NCBI RefSeq assembly: GCF_025965855.1
Contig: NZ_JAOPWB010000179.1
Location: 1 to 49,285, forward strand
Reading direction: 5' to 3'
Origin: Mycobacterium sp.
Lineage (GTDB): Bacteria; Actinomycetota; Actinomycetes; Mycobacteriales; Mycobacteriaceae
Length of the DNA stretch: 49,285 bases
Part shown: one piece after another, positions 41,366 through 49,285 of the stretch
Position numbering within the stretch: position 1 is the first letter of the stretch
How the letters are laid out: every line of letters starts with the position of its first letter
Notes under the pieces: model-generated
Databases searched by the model: none
Told to the model about the DNA's origin: nothing
What the model saw: only the letters and a program-made list of their open reading frames with translations
Position numbers and translations under genes: made by a program

Positions 41366-42118
41366 CTACCCCCGTAACCGACATCGCTCGAGCAGGATCT
41401 GTGCCAGGCGTTTAGGGTGGCTGAACATTACCTCGTGGCAGGCATCAACCGGGATCACGGTGTCCACCCCGCCGAGCGCGGCGATGCTCGCGTGTTGTGA
41501 CGCCACCGATAGGGCCCGGTCGCGGGTCGTCAGTATCCAGGTGCGCGGAACGTCGTCGGGAAATCCGCTACGGTCCACGGGTTCTGCTGGTATCCGCGCG
41601 GACTCAGCGTGCAACTTCGACATCGTCAGTCGGCGCTGCGCGGGGGTCATGCCGTTGCAGAATGCCCACCGCGCCGCCGGCGCCGGAATCTTCATGGGTC
41701 TGCCGATCCGGGCCGCGCGCCGAGCGAAGACCGCCAGCGGGCCACCGAGCGTGTCCGCGATGGCCGAACCCTGAGGCGGAACGAATGCCGTTGCGAGAAT
41801 CATCTCCCGCACGCGCGATGAACCGAGCTTGGCGACGACGCCGGGGACCGTCACACCGGCCATCGAGTGGCCCACGATCACGATGTCACCGAGACCCGCT
41901 TCCTCGATGTCGGCGACGACGGAATCCACCCATTCGGCGATCGTGACGGTCGCGAGGTCGCCTGGCTTGTCGCCGTGCCCGGGAAGATCCACCGCGAGCG
42001 CGCCCAATTCGGGCTCCTGACGCCGTAGTTCGGCGACGACGAGATCCCAGCAGTCGCCGGCGTGCTCGCCGCCGTGGACGAGCACGAGGTCGGGCAGCGA
42101 CTTGGCCGAGCCGTTCAT
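41366..42118 (-). CDS. Alpha/beta hydrolase (Ser nucleophile)
   Basis: The 250-residue esterase-type hydrolase has VLVHGGEHAGDCW (oxyanion loop), nucleophile elbow VGHSMAGV and catalytic His in DACHEVMFSHP, as in the MenH/methylesterase-like branch. It likely cleaves an ester or a ring-fission C-C product. The ATG at 42118 overlaps the LLM stop by 4 bp (ATGA). In the operon it sits between the LLM oxidoreductase and the thioesterase; an LLM Baeyer-Villiger-type oxidation followed by ester hydrolysis would fit, but is inference. Confidence 0.88.
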   Translation of the reverse strand: MNGSAKSLPDLVLVHGGEHAGDCWDLVVAELRRQEPELGALAVDLPGHGDKPGDLATVTIAEWVDSVVADIEEAGLGDIVIVGHSMAGVTVPGVVAKLGSSRVREMILATAFVPPQGSAIADTLGGPLAVFARRAARIGRPMKIPAPAARWAFCNGMTPAQRRLTMSKLHAESARIPAEPVDRSGFPDDVPRTWILTTRDRALSVASQHASIAALGGVDTVIPVDACHEVMFSHPKRLAQILLERCRLRG

Positions 42119-43026
42119 CGGTCGATCAACTGGGAGCTCAGCATGTCGATGTCGGCACGGAAGTCGGAGAAGCTCCTGCTGGCCGGCTCGATAGTGATCC
42201 ACGTGACACCCGCCTCGGCGTAGGTGTCCAGCCGCGGGCGCACCGCGGCACAAAATTCCTCGCAGTCGCCACTGGCGAGCAGGTCTGCTTCGAACGGGAC
42301 GAAGGCGACGTCGGCAGCGCCGCGGCCCGCCTCCGCCCGCTGCTTGTTCACCTTCGCGATCCACTCGCCAAGTGTGTCGATGTCCTCGAGCGGCCGGGCG
42401 CGGGTGATCGCGGCCATCTCGCCCGACGCGGCCATCGGCATCCAGCCGTCGGCGACCTCGATGACCCGGCGCTGCGCGGCCGCGCCGTTGCCACCGATCC
42501 AGATCGGCGGACCGCCCGTCGTCAGCGGCGGCGGCAGCGCGACATGACCGCTGACCCCGAACTCCGGCCCGTCGTGGTCGACCCCCGCCCAGGTGGCCTT
42601 CCACGCGGCGATCGCCTCGTCGAGCAGCGCACCGCGCCGCTCGAAATCAGCGCCCAACGCTTGGAATTCGGCCCTGAGGTAGCCGGCTCCCGTGCCCAAT
42701 GTGAACCGACCGCCGGAGAGCACATCGAAACTCGCAGCGGCCTTCGCCGTCAGGTACGGGTTGCGGTAACCCGATACCAGGATGTAGGTCATCAACCGGA
42801 TGCGGGTGGTGGCGGCCGCGGCGAAGCTCAGCGACACAAACGGGTCGAAGGCGTGGTGGCCGCCGCGGGCCAACCACTCCCGGTCGGGATACGGGTGTTC
42901 GGACATCGAGAAGGCATCGAAGCCGGCCTCCTCTACCAGTCGTGCGATGTCGCCCATGCCTGCGCCCTCACACCACCGGTTCCAGTGCTTGACGGCCCGC
43001 ATCGGGAACATCAGGTTGTAGCGCAC
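42115..43026 (-). CDS. LLM-class F420-dependent oxidoreductase
   Basis: The 303-residue luciferase-like protein has VEEAGFDAFSMSEHPYPDREW, TTRIRLMTYILVSGYRNPYLTAKAAASFDVLSGGRFTLGTGAGYL and PPIWIGGNGAAAQRRVIEVADGWMP, matching the F420-dependent subfamily. The GTG at 43026 gives MRYNLMFPMRAV with AAAGGG before it; an ATG at 43047 is a longer option. It lies in the long minus-strand operon after an acyl-CoA dehydrogenase. The reaction is unknown, either F420 redox or flavin mono-oxygenation using the reductase at 44.2 kb. Confidence 0.9.
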   Translation of the reverse strand: MRYNLMFPMRAVKHWNRWCEGAGMGDIARLVEEAGFDAFSMSEHPYPDREWLARGGHHAFDPFVSLSFAAAATTRIRLMTYILVSGYRNPYLTAKAAASFDVLSGGRFTLGTGAGYLRAEFQALGADFERRGALLDEAIAAWKATWAGVDHDGPEFGVSGHVALPPPLTTGGPPIWIGGNGAAAQRRVIEVADGWMPMAASGEMAAITRARPLEDIDTLGEWIAKVNKQRAEAGRGAADVAFVPFEADLLASGDCEEFCAAVRPRLDTYAEAGVTWITIEPASRSFSDFRADIDMLSSQLIDR

Positions 43027-43058
43027 TTCGGTCCCTTTCGGCTCCATTGTCGCCGCGA

Positions 43059-44222
43059 CTATCTCACCAGCGATCGCGCGATGACTTCGCGCTGGACCTC
43101 GGTGGCGCCTTCGCCGAGTCGCTTGACTCGCAGGTCGCGAAACCATCGCTCCAGCGGCAGTTCGGTGGAGATTCCCAGCGCGCCGTGAACTTGGATGCAC
43201 CGGTCCAGAACTCGGTAGGCGGCTTCGGTTCCGAACATCTTGGCCACCGACGCATCCACCCGAACGTCGCGTCCAAGGTCGGCGTTCCAGGCGGCTTGGT
43301 ACATCAACAGCCGCGCGGCCCGCAGGTCCACCTCACTGTCCACCAGCATCCACTGGATGCCCTGCTTGTCAGCGAGCTTGCCGCCGAACACATCCCGCTC
43401 CCTTGCCCATTGGCACGTCATGCCGAGTGCGCTCTGCGCGATCCCGATCGGTCCGGCGGCGTACACGATGCGGCCATGCACCAGGAACTCGCTGGCCAGC
43501 GAAAAGCCCTGTCCCTCGGCACCGATCAGTTGGCCCGCGGGTATCCGCACATTGTCGAAGTGCAACTCATACGGCGCAAAAGACGCCATCACGGGGATAC
43601 GGCTGAACGTGACTCCGGGGGTGTTCTTCTCAAGAATGAAGGCCGAGATGCCCTCGCGCCCCTCGCCGGTCCGGGCATAGATCACGCCCCAGTCGGCATC
43701 AGGGGCGTGCGAGATCCACATCTTCGAACCGGTGAGCAGGTAGCCGTCGCCGTCGCGCACCGCCTTGAGTTTGATCGCCCGCGCCGGATCCGATCCACCG
43801 GAAGCCTCGGTGATCGCGGTGTAGGCCTTGGACATGGTGCCGTCGATGATGGGCTTGGCGTATCTGTCGAACTGCTCCGCAGACGCCTTGAACATGATGT
43901 TAGGTGGGTTGCCGCCGAAGGCGCCGAGCGCCGGAAAGAACGCTCCCATACGGCATTTCGCGGCTTCCTCGGCAACCACCACCTGACCGAGCACGCTTAG
44001 CCCGGAACCGCCGCACGCCGCAGGCGTCTGCAGCGCCCATAGCCCGAGCGCTCTGGCTTTGGCTTGCAACTCGACGAGCTGCTCGCGGGGTAACCCGACC
44101 GTATCGTGGTCCAGCTTCTCCTCGATGGGATGCACGTGGGCATCCATGAACCGCCGCACGGTGTCGCGCAGCATCACCAGCTCTTCCGGCAGCTCCCATG
44201 CGCCGGAATGTTCCTCAGGCAT
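43059..44222 (-). CDS. Acyl-CoA dehydrogenase
   Basis: The 387-residue flavoenzyme has AITEASGGSDPARAIKLKA (the EPGxGSD loop as EASGGSD), LTGSKMWISHAPDADW, VFGGKLADKQGIQWMLVD and catalytic glutamate in RLGEGATEVQREVIAR. The ATG at 44222 overlaps the flavin reductase stop by one base (TGATG). The substrate is probably the CoA ester made by the ligase at 47-48.7 kb. It is more divergent in the substrate loop than the other dehydrogenases here. Confidence 0.92.
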   Translation of the reverse strand: MPEEHSGAWELPEELVMLRDTVRRFMDAHVHPIEEKLDHDTVGLPREQLVELQAKARALGLWALQTPAACGGSGLSVLGQVVVAEEAAKCRMGAFFPALGAFGGNPPNIMFKASAEQFDRYAKPIIDGTMSKAYTAITEASGGSDPARAIKLKAVRDGDGYLLTGSKMWISHAPDADWGVIYARTGEGREGISAFILEKNTPGVTFSRIPVMASFAPYELHFDNVRIPAGQLIGAEGQGFSLASEFLVHGRIVYAAGPIGIAQSALGMTCQWARERDVFGGKLADKQGIQWMLVDSEVDLRAARLLMYQAAWNADLGRDVRVDASVAKMFGTEAAYRVLDRCIQVHGALGISTELPLERWFRDLRVKRLGEGATEVQREVIARSLVR

Positions 44223-44806
44223 CAGACTCTCGCGGCCGCCCGCAGGTCCCGTGCACTCTGCAGCTGCGGCTCGTGATTCGCCTCGTACTGCTCGATCCAC
44301 TCGTGTGGCAATTTGCCCCACGCCTCACCGATCCGCAGCCGTTGCGCGGAGCTGAACACCTCCGCGGCCACGACGTCACCGACGAAGATCGTGTTCTCGT
44401 CATTGTCCAGCGACCCGGTGATTCGGCACTCCACGTAGCTGTGTGCGTCGAGCAGAATCGGCGCGCCCGTGACCCCCGCCTTGGTGTGCAGCTTCGAAAT
44501 CTTGTCGCCGTCGCGGCCCGAACTGCCGCCGAGTGTCATCAGGATCTCCATCGATTTGTCGATCTCGTCCGGGCCGGCCGACAGCATGTGCATCACGAAG
44601 ATGCCGGAGTTCACCAGCATGTCGTGCGTCTTGTTGTACTTGGTCAGGCTGACGGTCGCGCGCGGCAGTTCCGGCACGATGCTGGCCGAGCCCGCCGACA
44701 GCGACATCAGCCCGTTAGCGACTCCGCCGTCAATCGTGGTAACTGCCACCGGAAATGGTCGGAGTCCGGCCAGCACCGTGTCGGCGGCCGTGAGGTCTAG
44801 CGTCAT
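44222..44806 (-). CDS. Flavin reductase-like FMN-binding protein
   Basis: The 194-residue split-barrel protein has VANGLMSLSAGSASIVPELPRATVSLTKYNKTHDMLVNSGIFVMHML, the FMN-binding pattern of NAD(P)H:flavin oxidoreductases that serve two-component monooxygenases. It may supply reduced flavin to the LLM protein two genes downstream. The ATG at 44806 follows AAGGGG. It is coupled to the acyl-CoA dehydrogenase (1-bp overlap). Confidence 0.85.
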   Translation of the reverse strand: MTLDLTAADTVLAGLRPFPVAVTTIDGGVANGLMSLSAGSASIVPELPRATVSLTKYNKTHDMLVNSGIFVMHMLSAGPDEIDKSMEILMTLGGSSGRDGDKISKLHTKAGVTGAPILLDAHSYVECRITGSLDNDENTIFVGDVVAAEVFSSAQRLRIGEAWGKLPHEWIEQYEANHEPQLQSARDLRAAARV

Positions 44807-44835
44807 GTGTATTCCCCTTGTCGATTGGATGGAGA

Positions 44836-46326
44836 TCAGCCGAGCGTGAACGGGTCGCGAGTCTCCCCGGACAGTTCCACCCACACCGCTTTCGTCTCGG
44901 TGAAGTCCTTGATGGCGTCGATGCCGTTCTCCCGCCCGATGCCGCTGTAGCCGATGCCGCCGAACGGAACATGCGGCGCGACGACGCGATACGCATTGAT
45001 CCACACCGTGCCCGCGCGCAGCTTGGCCGCCACCCGGTGCGCCCGATGAACGTCCTTGGTCCACACCGCCGCGGCCAATCCGAACTCGGTGCTATTGGCC
45101 GCCGCGACGGCCTCGTCCTCGTCGGCGAAGGTCATCACCGCCAGCACCGGTCCGAAGATCTCCTCGGCGACGGCCCGCATCGAGGGTTCGACACCGGTCA
45201 GCACCGTCGGCTTGACGAAGAAGCCGCCGAGCTCGGTGGCCGGCTCGCCGCCGTAGGCGATCGTCGCACCCTCCTCGCGGGCAGAAGCGAAGTGCGACAA
45301 CACCTTCTGGTACTGCGGCTGATTGGACACCGGACCCATCTCGGTCGCCGGGTCCTTCGGGTCACCCAGCTTGATGGTCGCCGCCCGCGCAACGATCTTG
45401 TCCACCAGCGCGCCGGCGACGCTGTGGTCCACGAGAAGGCGCGAGCCCGCCAGACACGTCTGGCCGGTGGCGGCGAACACGCCGGCGATCACGCCGTTGG
45501 CCGCGGCGTCGAGGTCGGCATCGGCGAACACCAGCTGCGCCGATTTGCCGCCGAGTTCGAGTGAGAACCGGGTCATGTTGTCGATCGCGGCCTTGCCGAC
45601 CTGAATACCGGTGGCCGTCGAGCCGGTGAACGCGATCTTGTCGACACCCGGGTGCGACGCGAGTGCGGCACCGGTCTCCGGGCCCCAGCCGGTGACGACG
45701 TTGATGACGCCCGGCGGAAAACCCGCCTCGGCGAACAGCTTTGCGAACGCCAGTGTCGAGGTCGGGGTGTGATCGCTGGGCTTGACGACGAAGGTGCATC
45801 CCGCGGCCAGCCCGGCGGCCAACTTCCAAGTCAACAGCAGCAGCGGTGAGTTCCAGGGTGTGATCGCGCCGACGACGCCGACCGGTTCATGGCGGGTGTA
45901 GACGAAGTAGTTGGGCTTGTCCACCGGTATGACGTCGCCCTGCAGCTTGTCTGCCAGCCCGCTGTAGTAGAAGTAGTAGTCCGGCAGCGACCGCATCTGG
46001 CCGACCATTTCGCGAACCAGCTTGCCGCCGTCACGCACCTCGAGTTCGGCCAGCTGCGCGGCCTCGCGCGCGATGATCTCGCCGAGCCGCCGCAGCAGCT
46101 TGCCACGGGCGGTCGCAGTGAGCGCACCCCACGGTCCATTCAGCGCAGCACGGGCGGCGGCTACGGCGCGATCCACATCGGCAGCCGCGCCGTCGGGCAC
46201 GCGTGCCCAGGGCCTGCCAGTGAAGGGGTCAACACTGTCGTATGTCAATCCCGATGCGGCGGGGGATGGTTCGCCTCCGATCAAGAGGTCGAACTGGACC
46301 AACGTCTCGGTCGCGGTGTCAGTCAT
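44836..46326 (-). CDS. Aldehyde dehydrogenase (NAD(P)-dependent)
   Basis: The 496-residue enzyme has PWNSPLLLLTWKLAAGLAAGCTFVVKPS, FTGSTATG (cofactor loop), general-base Glu in LELGGKSAQLV and nucleophile Cys in GQTCLAGSR (about residue 298). EEIFGPVLAVM and FGGIGYSGIGRENG follow. It oxidises an aldehyde to an acid, here probably an intermediate before CoA ligation. The ATG at 46326 lies 6 bp after the enoyl-CoA hydratase stop. Confidence 0.94.
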   Translation of the reverse strand: MTDTATETLVQFDLLIGGEPSPAASGLTYDSVDPFTGRPWARVPDGAAADVDRAVAAARAALNGPWGALTATARGKLLRRLGEIIAREAAQLAELEVRDGGKLVREMVGQMRSLPDYYFYYSGLADKLQGDVIPVDKPNYFVYTRHEPVGVVGAITPWNSPLLLLTWKLAAGLAAGCTFVVKPSDHTPTSTLAFAKLFAEAGFPPGVINVVTGWGPETGAALASHPGVDKIAFTGSTATGIQVGKAAIDNMTRFSLELGGKSAQLVFADADLDAAANGVIAGVFAATGQTCLAGSRLLVDHSVAGALVDKIVARAATIKLGDPKDPATEMGPVSNQPQYQKVLSHFASAREEGATIAYGGEPATELGGFFVKPTVLTGVEPSMRAVAEEIFGPVLAVMTFADEDEAVAAANSTEFGLAAAVWTKDVHRAHRVAAKLRAGTVWINAYRVVAPHVPFGGIGYSGIGRENGIDAIKDFTETKAVWVELSGETRDPFTLG

Positions 46327-46332
46327 GCGTCC

Positions 46333-47115
46333 TCATCGAGTTCGCGGTTTCTTCTTGTTGTTCAACGAGTCCGGGCTGGCTCCGGCATTGCCGAGGTCGG
46401 TAAAGAACTTGCCGTGTCGGGCCGCGACACTGGGGGTCAGATCGCGGGCCTCCCACATCGCGCGAACGGTGCCTTGAACACCATTGGGTCTGCGCGTGGT
46501 GATTTCGGAGGCCAGTTCCAAGGCACGGACGCGTAGTTGGTCGTCCGGGACCACCTCAGTCACGAGCCCAATTCGCAGAGCGGTCTGCGCTGACATCCGC
46601 TCCTCGCTGCCGAGCAACGCCCACCGCATCACGTCGCCGTAGGGCACTCCGAGGGCCAGCATGCCCATCGGCTCCAGTGCCGAGACGATGCCCGCATTGG
46701 CATGTGGGTCAAAGAATGTGGCCGTCTCACTGCAGATCGAGAAGTCGCACTCGTTGACGAAGTACATGGCGCCGCCGGCCACGATGCCATGCAGTGCCGC
46801 GATCACCGGCTTCCACACCTTGTGCGCCTTCGGCCCCAGTAATTCGCCCGGATCCTCCTGGTTGAAGATCGGTTGGTGCTTCCACCAGGTGCCCTCGGTC
46901 ACGTCAATGCCCGTGCAGAACGCCCGTTCGCCGTTGGCGCACAACACCGCGACCCGGATGTCCTCGTCGTCACGTACTCGGGCCCAGACTGTAGCGAGTT
47001 CGGCGGCCATCTGTTCGGTAAAGCTGTTCAGCTTGTCGGGCCGGTTGAGCGCCACGGTGGCGACGTGGTCGGTCACCTGGAATTCAATAGTGGCCAGGTC
47101 GGTCTGCTCGATCAC
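46333..47115 (-). CDS. Enoyl-CoA hydratase/isomerase (crotonase family)
   Basis: The 260-residue protein has VALNRPDKLNSF, GERAFCTGIDVTEG (oxyanion hole) and ALHGIVAGGAMYFVNECDFSICSETATFFDPHANAGIVSALEPMGML. The C-terminus ends in a basic NNKKKPRTR tail. It hydrates or isomerises a 2-enoyl-CoA, or cleaves a ring-derived CoA ester as some relatives do. The GTG start overlaps the acyl-CoA synthetase stop by 4 bp (GTGA), so coupled. Confidence 0.9.
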   Translation of the reverse strand: MIEQTDLATIEFQVTDHVATVALNRPDKLNSFTEQMAAELATVWARVRDDEDIRVAVLCANGERAFCTGIDVTEGTWWKHQPIFNQEDPGELLGPKAHKVWKPVIAALHGIVAGGAMYFVNECDFSICSETATFFDPHANAGIVSALEPMGMLALGVPYGDVMRWALLGSEERMSAQTALRIGLVTEVVPDDQLRVRALELASEITTRRPNGVQGTVRAMWEARDLTPSVAARHGKFFTDLGNAGASPDSLNNKKKPRTR

Positions 47116-48719
47116 CGTTGCTCCTCGGTCGATCCGGTAGATACCGACATCTTCGCACCCGACTCGCCGACATGGTTCACCTGGTTAGCGATCTCGCGTT
47201 TGAGGATCTTGCCCGCGGGGCCCAATGGGAACTCGCGCCAGAACACAAACCGGCGCGGCTGCTTGTAACCGGCCAATTCCGCGCGGCACAACGCGGCTAG
47301 TTCTGCCGCCAGTGCGTCCTGGTCGGAGACGTGGGATTTGGGAATCACAGCGGCGACCGGCGTCTCGCCCCACTCGGGATCGGCCACCCCAACCACCGCC
47401 ACCATGTCCACGTCTCGGTGCTGGGCGAGTACCCGCTCAATCTCCGCTGGGTAGACATTGAACCCGCCGGAGATAATGAGATCGGTTTTGCGGCCAGTGA
47501 TATGGAGGTAGCCCTCCTGGTCAAGGTAGCCCAAGTCACCGGAGCGCAGCCCGTCAGGACGGAACGTCTCGGCGGTCTGTTCGGGCCAGTTCCAGTAGCC
47601 AATCGCGTTGGCAGGGCTGGTGATCACGATTTCGCCGACGTCGCCGGGCGGGGCGTCTTCGCCGTCGACGTCGACGACGCGGATCACGCACATCGGGGTT
47701 TCCTGCCCGCACGACGTAGCGATCGAGGTTCTGCCGGCGACGATGTCGCGATGATCCTCCGGCGTGAGAATCGTTGCCTGTCCGCCGCATTCGGTGAGTC
47801 CATAGCGCTGCTGCAGGTCGCAGCCGAGCAGGTCCATCGCCTTACGAGCCAGGCCCGGCGGGACGGGGGCTGAACCGTAGGAGATGCGCCGCAGGCTCGA
47901 CATGTCCCGCGGTGGGCCGTCTTCGAGGATCGCCAGCGTACGGTGCAGCATCGTCGGGATTAACGTCGTGAACGTGATGGCACTGCGTTCGATCTCGTCG
48001 ATCACGGCCTGCGGGTCGAATCTCTGATGGATCACCATGGTCTGACCTAGATAAAGCCACGACACCGTGCGGACCATGCCGCCCGCGGTGAAGAACGGGG
48101 TGGTGGCAAGCATGACGTCCGAGCGGTTGGCCTCGGTCACAAGGTTCGTGTCGGCCGCCTGGTAGAGCAGACCGCGGTGGGTGTGCATCACGCCCTTGGC
48201 TCGACCGGTGGTGCCGCTGGTGTACAGGATGAACGCCACGTCGTCCGGCGTGACGTCGCGACGCCCGGCGCCGGGCTGCGCTTGCGCCAGCGCCGTCTCG
48301 TAGTCGGTGACCAACTCGCTCGTGCCGAGCGCTGAGCGCGCACCCACGCCCAATATCAGTCCCAGCTCGGTCAATTCGCCCAGGAACCTGTCCATGTGGT
48401 CTGCGTGGATGATCACCGCTCGTGCGCCGGAGTCGTCGCGCACGTGGGCGACCTCGTCGGGAGCAAGCCGGATGTTCACCGGTACCGTGATCAGCCCGGC
48501 CTTGGCCAGGCCGAACGAGAGCTCCGGCCATTCGAGGCAATTGCGGGCGATCACCATCACCCGGTCGCCCGGTACCAGCCCCCGGCCGATCAGGAATACG
48601 GCAAGCCTGCGGGCCCGCTCGTCGACCTGCGACCAGGTAAGCGCCCGGTCGGCGTCGACCAGCGCACGCTTGTCGGGGTAGCGGCGGGCGTTGTTGGTTG
48701 CGATGTCACCGATGAGCAT
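47112..48719 (-). CDS. Acyl-CoA synthetase (FadD-type, AMP-binding)
   Basis: The 535-residue enzyme has P-loop ILYTSGTTGRAKGVMHTH (about 168-185), RYGLTECGG, the hinge HITGRKTDLIISGGFNVYPAEIE and the C-terminal lysine in GPAGKILKREI. It activates a carboxylic acid with ATP and CoA. The tail after LKREIA runs about 25 residues longer than usual (NQVNHVGESGAKMSV...). It follows the dioxygenase beta-subunit gene by 16 bp in the same operon, so its substrate may be a ring-containing acid. Confidence 0.93.
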   Translation of the reverse strand: MLIGDIATNNARRYPDKRALVDADRALTWSQVDERARRLAVFLIGRGLVPGDRVMVIARNCLEWPELSFGLAKAGLITVPVNIRLAPDEVAHVRDDSGARAVIIHADHMDRFLGELTELGLILGVGARSALGTSELVTDYETALAQAQPGAGRRDVTPDDVAFILYTSGTTGRAKGVMHTHRGLLYQAADTNLVTEANRSDVMLATTPFFTAGGMVRTVSWLYLGQTMVIHQRFDPQAVIDEIERSAITFTTLIPTMLHRTLAILEDGPPRDMSSLRRISYGSAPVPPGLARKAMDLLGCDLQQRYGLTECGGQATILTPEDHRDIVAGRTSIATSCGQETPMCVIRVVDVDGEDAPPGDVGEIVITSPANAIGYWNWPEQTAETFRPDGLRSGDLGYLDQEGYLHITGRKTDLIISGGFNVYPAEIERVLAQHRDVDMVAVVGVADPEWGETPVAAVIPKSHVSDQDALAAELAALCRAELAGYKQPRRFVFWREFPLGPAGKILKREIANQVNHVGESGAKMSVSTGSTEEQR

Positions 48720-48735
48720 CAGATCAGGCGGCCCT

Positions 48736-49251
48736 TCAAATCAGGAAAGCAAGTGTCTCGACCGGGCCGCTTGCGTCGATCAGGTGCACGATCTTGCGGA
48801 TCAGCCGCGGGCCTTCCGGCGATAACCGAATCGTGTGGAGAACCCGCCCGGCCCAGAAGCGTTGACGCAGACGGTATTCGAACAACGCGAAGTTGGATTC
48901 GACCGTGACGGTGTCGGTGCCGGTGCCCACCACCTCGCTGTTGGAGACCACGCGCCGCATCACCGACGGTGGGGTCTGGGAGTGCCGGTTGCCGGTGTTG
49001 AGCTGGGCCACCCGGCTCTTGATCCGTCGCCGGTTGTCGTTGATGTAGGCCAGCGTGGTTCGCGGGTCGTCGTCGGGGTGCATCGGGACGCGGTACTCGA
49101 CCGTGTCGTCGTCATCGGCCCACAGCGCCTCCCACTCCGAGTAGCGGCCCTCGTCGGCCAGACGGGCCTCCAGATACAGAAACGACAGGATCTCGGGGTC
49201 TGGCAGCGGACGCAGAGCGGGGCGTGCCTGGGTTTCGGAATTGACGGTCAT
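48736..49251 (-). CDS. Ring-hydroxylating dioxygenase beta subunit
   Basis: The 171-residue SnoaL/NTF2-like protein shows the small-subunit pattern: FLYLEARLADEGRYSEWEALWADDDDTVEYRVPM, RRIKSRVAQLNTG and FALFEYRLRQRFWAGRVLHTIR. This subunit is structural in Rieske dioxygenases; the alpha subunit carries the iron centres. The ATG at 49251 overlaps the preceding stop by 4 bp (ATGA), consistent with an alpha-subunit gene just outside the window. It heads the visible part of the long minus-strand operon. Confidence 0.9.
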   Translation of the reverse strand: MTVNSETQARPALRPLPDPEILSFLYLEARLADEGRYSEWEALWADDDDTVEYRVPMHPDDDPRTTLAYINDNRRRIKSRVAQLNTGNRHSQTPPSVMRRVVSNSEVVGTGTDTVTVESNFALFEYRLRQRFWAGRVLHTIRLSPEGPRLIRKIVHLIDASGPVETLAFLI

Positions 49252-49285
49252 GCCCCCGCCGTTCCGCCGACGACCGAGGCCCAGT
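49248..49285 (-). CDS. 3' end of a gene, probably dioxygenase alpha subunit
   Basis: Only the last 11 codons are visible (WASVVGGTAGA, then TGA), in the frame that gives a 4-bp ATGA overlap with the beta-subunit start. The alpha-subunit identity is inferred from the usual alpha-beta gene order and not from the sequence. Confidence 0.45.
   Translation of the reverse strand, partial: WASVVGGTAGA

Overview
The window looks like a chromosomal segment of a mycobacterium or close actinobacterial relative, probably a fast-growing, catabolically versatile species. The evidence is high GC throughout, many GTG starts, and 4-bp ATGA/GTGA gene overlaps. Lineage-typical families also appear: WS/DGAT acyltransferase, the mycobacterial SAM-methyltransferase family, F420-type LLM oxidoreductases, mycofactocin-coupled SDRs, CxxHxxC ferredoxin and DUF35/thiolase pairs. 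I recognised no rRNA, tRNA, IS element, phage gene or CRISPR array. About 50 genes are packed tightly, and no gene-free stretch exceeds about 220 bases.

Layout. (1) 0-2.6 kb: lipid genes (partial PlsC-like acyltransferase, WS/DGAT, SAM methyltransferase). (2) 2.8-5.6 kb: amidohydrolase, divergent TetR and two small split-barrel proteins. (3) 5.6-11.6 kb: thiolase-DUF35-DUF2889 (the DUF2889 gene is frameshifted), divergent from MaoC hydratase, Cys-less Ltp-type thiolase and acyl-CoA synthetase. (4) 11.6-16.1 kb: a single polypeptide with two fused TetR domains, a small unknown protein, a second amidohydrolase, an acyl-CoA dehydrogenase and a ferredoxin. (5) 16.2-29.5 kb: a beta-oxidation block with a fused alpha-beta acyl-CoA dehydrogenase, three more dehydrogenases, an acyl-CoA synthetase, a mycofactocin-type SDR, a double-hotdog dehydratase, enoyl-CoA hydratase, Asp-nucleophile alpha/beta hydrolase, SDR and CaiB-type CoA transferase. 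(6) 29.6-39.8 kb: an unusual module with two AveC-like membrane proteins, a third amidohydrolase, P450, mycofactocin-type SDR, a substrate-binding protein without signal peptide, two DapB-like dehydrogenases and an LLM oxidoreductase. (7) 39.8-49.3 kb: a collinear minus-strand run from a ring-hydroxylating dioxygenase through acyl-CoA ligase, hydratase, aldehyde dehydrogenase, flavin reductase, acyl-CoA dehydrogenase, LLM enzyme, hydrolase and thioesterase to a TetR gene.

How it fits together. The gene content reads as a degradation island. Oxygenases, LLM enzymes and alcohol/aldehyde dehydrogenases would functionalise a cyclic or branched hydrophobic compound. CoA ligases and several acyl-CoA dehydrogenase/hydratase/thiolase sets would then shorten it. 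The substrate cannot be read from the sequence.

Regulation may be organised by at least three repeated operator types visible by eye: TGACA-N4-TGTCA (4.08, 4.15 and 15.82 kb), a 15-bp GTTNACCWAGT-type site (16.18, 20.74 and 28.25 kb), and a GTCAAG-N6-CTTGAC-type site set over -35 boxes (32.03 and 39.78 kb). The third type links the AveC/P450/amidohydrolase/LLM genes into one candidate regulon. This is the best candidate here for an undescribed pathway.
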